From NCBI GenBank assembly GCA_043809745.1, contig JBDROU010000061.1, positions 1 through 60,351 of the forward strand: a DNA stretch of 60,351 nt, read 5' to 3'. The notes under the pieces were generated by a model, which saw only the letters and a list, made by a program, of their open reading frames with translations, had not been told where the DNA came from and did no database searches. This stretch comes from JBDROU01 sp043809745 [NCBI: bacterium]. Lineage in GTDB: Bacteria > Elusimicrobiota > JBDRMW01. This document shows positions 28,401 through 31,400 of this stretch, piece by piece; the stretch's first letter is position 1; every line of letters begins with the position of its first letter. Position numbers and translations under genes: made by a program.

Positions 28401-31400
28401 ATACAAACCATTCTCAGGCATTCTTTGAAGGATTAAGGATTGTAAGCACCGGTACCATACCTAATGATATGCTTGATAATTTTATTGACAGTATAAAACT
28501 CTACAGAGATGATGGTGACACTAATTTTGAACCTCTGTCGGGAGATATATTGGTAACCTCAGGCGCATTTGATGGAGCCGGTGTGTATAATATGAGCATG
28601 AATGAAATTGTTGATACAAACAGCAGAAATTATTTTATAAGTTTTGATATAGACAATTTTGCTCCAATCGAAGATCCACAAGGTTTGCCATATACTGTTG
28701 GATTAAGTATCGATACAACTTTCTATTTTGATCTAGGATCATCTCCGCATCAGGATTATATGTCAACCAGCAATATACCATTTTTTACGCCGTTTGATAC
28801 TTCAACTACAACGCCAAAGGCTATAGTTGTTGTTAAACAGCAAAATGTACAAGTACAGGTGGTTGATAAGACTTATGCCACATTGGCGTCTGATATTTCT
28901 GCTGTTGATGACGTAATTTCAGTAGATGATAACCGGACATTCCCCGATCCAACAGAGGGTGATCCGGTTAGGATCAGCATAGGGAATGAAATTATTGAGT
29001 ATACTTCAAAACCTGATGATCAAACTTTAGGGGGCTGCACCAGAGGGGTATTAAAGAGTGAAGCGGCACCACATACTTCAGGATCAAAGGTAACGTTGGT
29101 TGCGACCCAGGGGCTTCAGGATTTCGTGATGTTAAAAATCCGCGCTCAATCAGATGATTATCCGGTGCGTTTATTATCGTACAGATGCAAGAGGAATGAT
29201 TTCTTCTCGCTGGATACAGATAATAATGATGTAGACGCTGTGCAATTCTGGGTGGATAATGTGCCAATAGGGACATTCGGGGTTGAGGATACGCTTGCCG
29301 GGACAGGTGTATTCGGGAATGATGGATTAAGGTACTGCAAGATTAATTTCAGCGAGGTTGTCAATATAAAACCCGGCACACAGGGCGGGAGCGATTATTG
29401 GGTTACATTTGACATCGCTTCTTCGGCCGCTAATGATGATAATCCGGATTTAAATCAGTATATAAATCTCGGTTTTGATAATATAGGAAGTGCATTCGGG
29501 GTATCAGACAGGCATCTGTTGACGGACAATACGCCCGGTACTTTAACAGGTTGGAAAACAGGATATCCAAAAGTAAAACCCACGGTAGATTTTCTTGTTG
29601 TTGAAAATTTGACCAGTAAAATAGACCCAACCAAGTTAATTCAGGGGAAGGACAAACTTCTAATTTTAAGCTTTGATCTTAAGGTTGCCTCAATAACCCC
29701 AAGAGCCGTTAAATGGGAGAAAGTATGCGTGCAGAGAAAGGGCAGCGCTGCGATAGGAGAGGTTGTAAGAAATCTTTACATCTATTATGATGCAAACGGT
29801 TCCGGTGACCTGGAACTTGAAGGTGACACTCCCGATTTCCCCGTTAATACTGGATCTGCTTTCGGTTCGAATGAGTATTTATGGTTATCAAAACGCGTAG
29901 GTATAGCAAATGTTGAACAGGCTATGGAGATTAAACCTGCGCCGAAGACTTTCTTTATAGTGGCTGATATCCTGGATAATGCTCCAATAAATGAGACATT
30001 TTCCCTGGCAATTTCCACAGGAATCGTTCCGGGTACCTCAGATTATTTCTTTACCATGGCTGAACCGGATGTGCTTGATGAGGATTCATACGCTCATTTT
30101 GAATCTGATCTGGCTGTCATTCTCGAATATGAGGATGTGGTTTATGTTAATCCGCCGAAGGATCCAGACGGGAAATCGCTGTCCATGGACCAATCAAAAT
30201 TCTTGACTTCCACGCCCATTTATCAGGGTGACACTAACGTGAAGATGCTTGGTTTTTCAATGATGGTTGATCAATCCGATGCTTATTGGACGCAGCTGAT
30301 AGTAAGTTTCAGAAGCTCTCAGGGAGAAAGCGATGCTGTAAAATCTGTTAAGATTTACCGCGATGATGGTGATGGGACCTTTGAATCAGCCGAGGATACT
30401 TTGATATCGGGTGATCTTGATTGGGTGTTCTTCGGAAGGACGGTTACTATTATACTGCCTGAGTCAGAGGTCATTCAGAAAAAATCTAAGAATTTCTGGG
30501 TTGTATATGATATAAGCCCTACCGCTAAAGCAAATAATTTTGTAGGTATGTATCTGGATCCTGCAAGCGCTTTCAGAATGTCTACAGACGCGGAAACGGA
30601 ATCAATAACTGTTTCGCTTTCCGAAGGAATGGAGGAGTTTATCTCAACTCAGCTTCAGGTAATGCCTATAAGAGTGTCATATGTAAGCCTGGAAAGCTTT
30701 GTGAATGATCCCGAATTTACAATTGAAAGGATGATTGATCCGACCTGTAATGCCGGCGATACCAATAAATTCATTTATGGTTTTGGTATACGGCCTAACG
30801 TAAATAATATTACGCTTGATGATCTGGCGGTTTATCAGACGGGGACAATAAGATCAAGTATTCCCGGTCAGCCGGGCGCCGGCAACGGTGATATAGCTAA
30901 GATTACGGTTTATATGTCTTCAAATGTTGTTAATAACGGCTTAGTTACGAGGGATGCATTCGGTGATTATAATCTTGTATGCAGCAGTACAGTTGTTGGG
31001 TACACATTGTTTGATACGCATCTTAGCCCACCTTTATATAGTTTGGGACACGACGGTATAGGTTATATTGATCTAAACGCAACAATCTCAGCTGATACTA
31101 CAACATTCTTCTTTATTACGGTTGATCTAGGTGAATGGAACTACGACAGGTATGGTTCCGGCCAGGTGACTTATACAACTAATAATCATAGAGTTGGATT
31201 GAACGTAGCGTTTATTAATGCTGAAGGCGGCAGTTATTATTTGACATTAGATCCTCCGTCAGCAATTTATGAAAAAGGTACTGATGGGCTTGTTGCTTCC
31301 GCTGACAGAATGATTGCCATAAGAGAAATAGGTACTCCCAGAGCTCCTATAGTAAACTGTCCGGAATGGTGGAATCACCCAGATGAACTGGAAACCAGCT

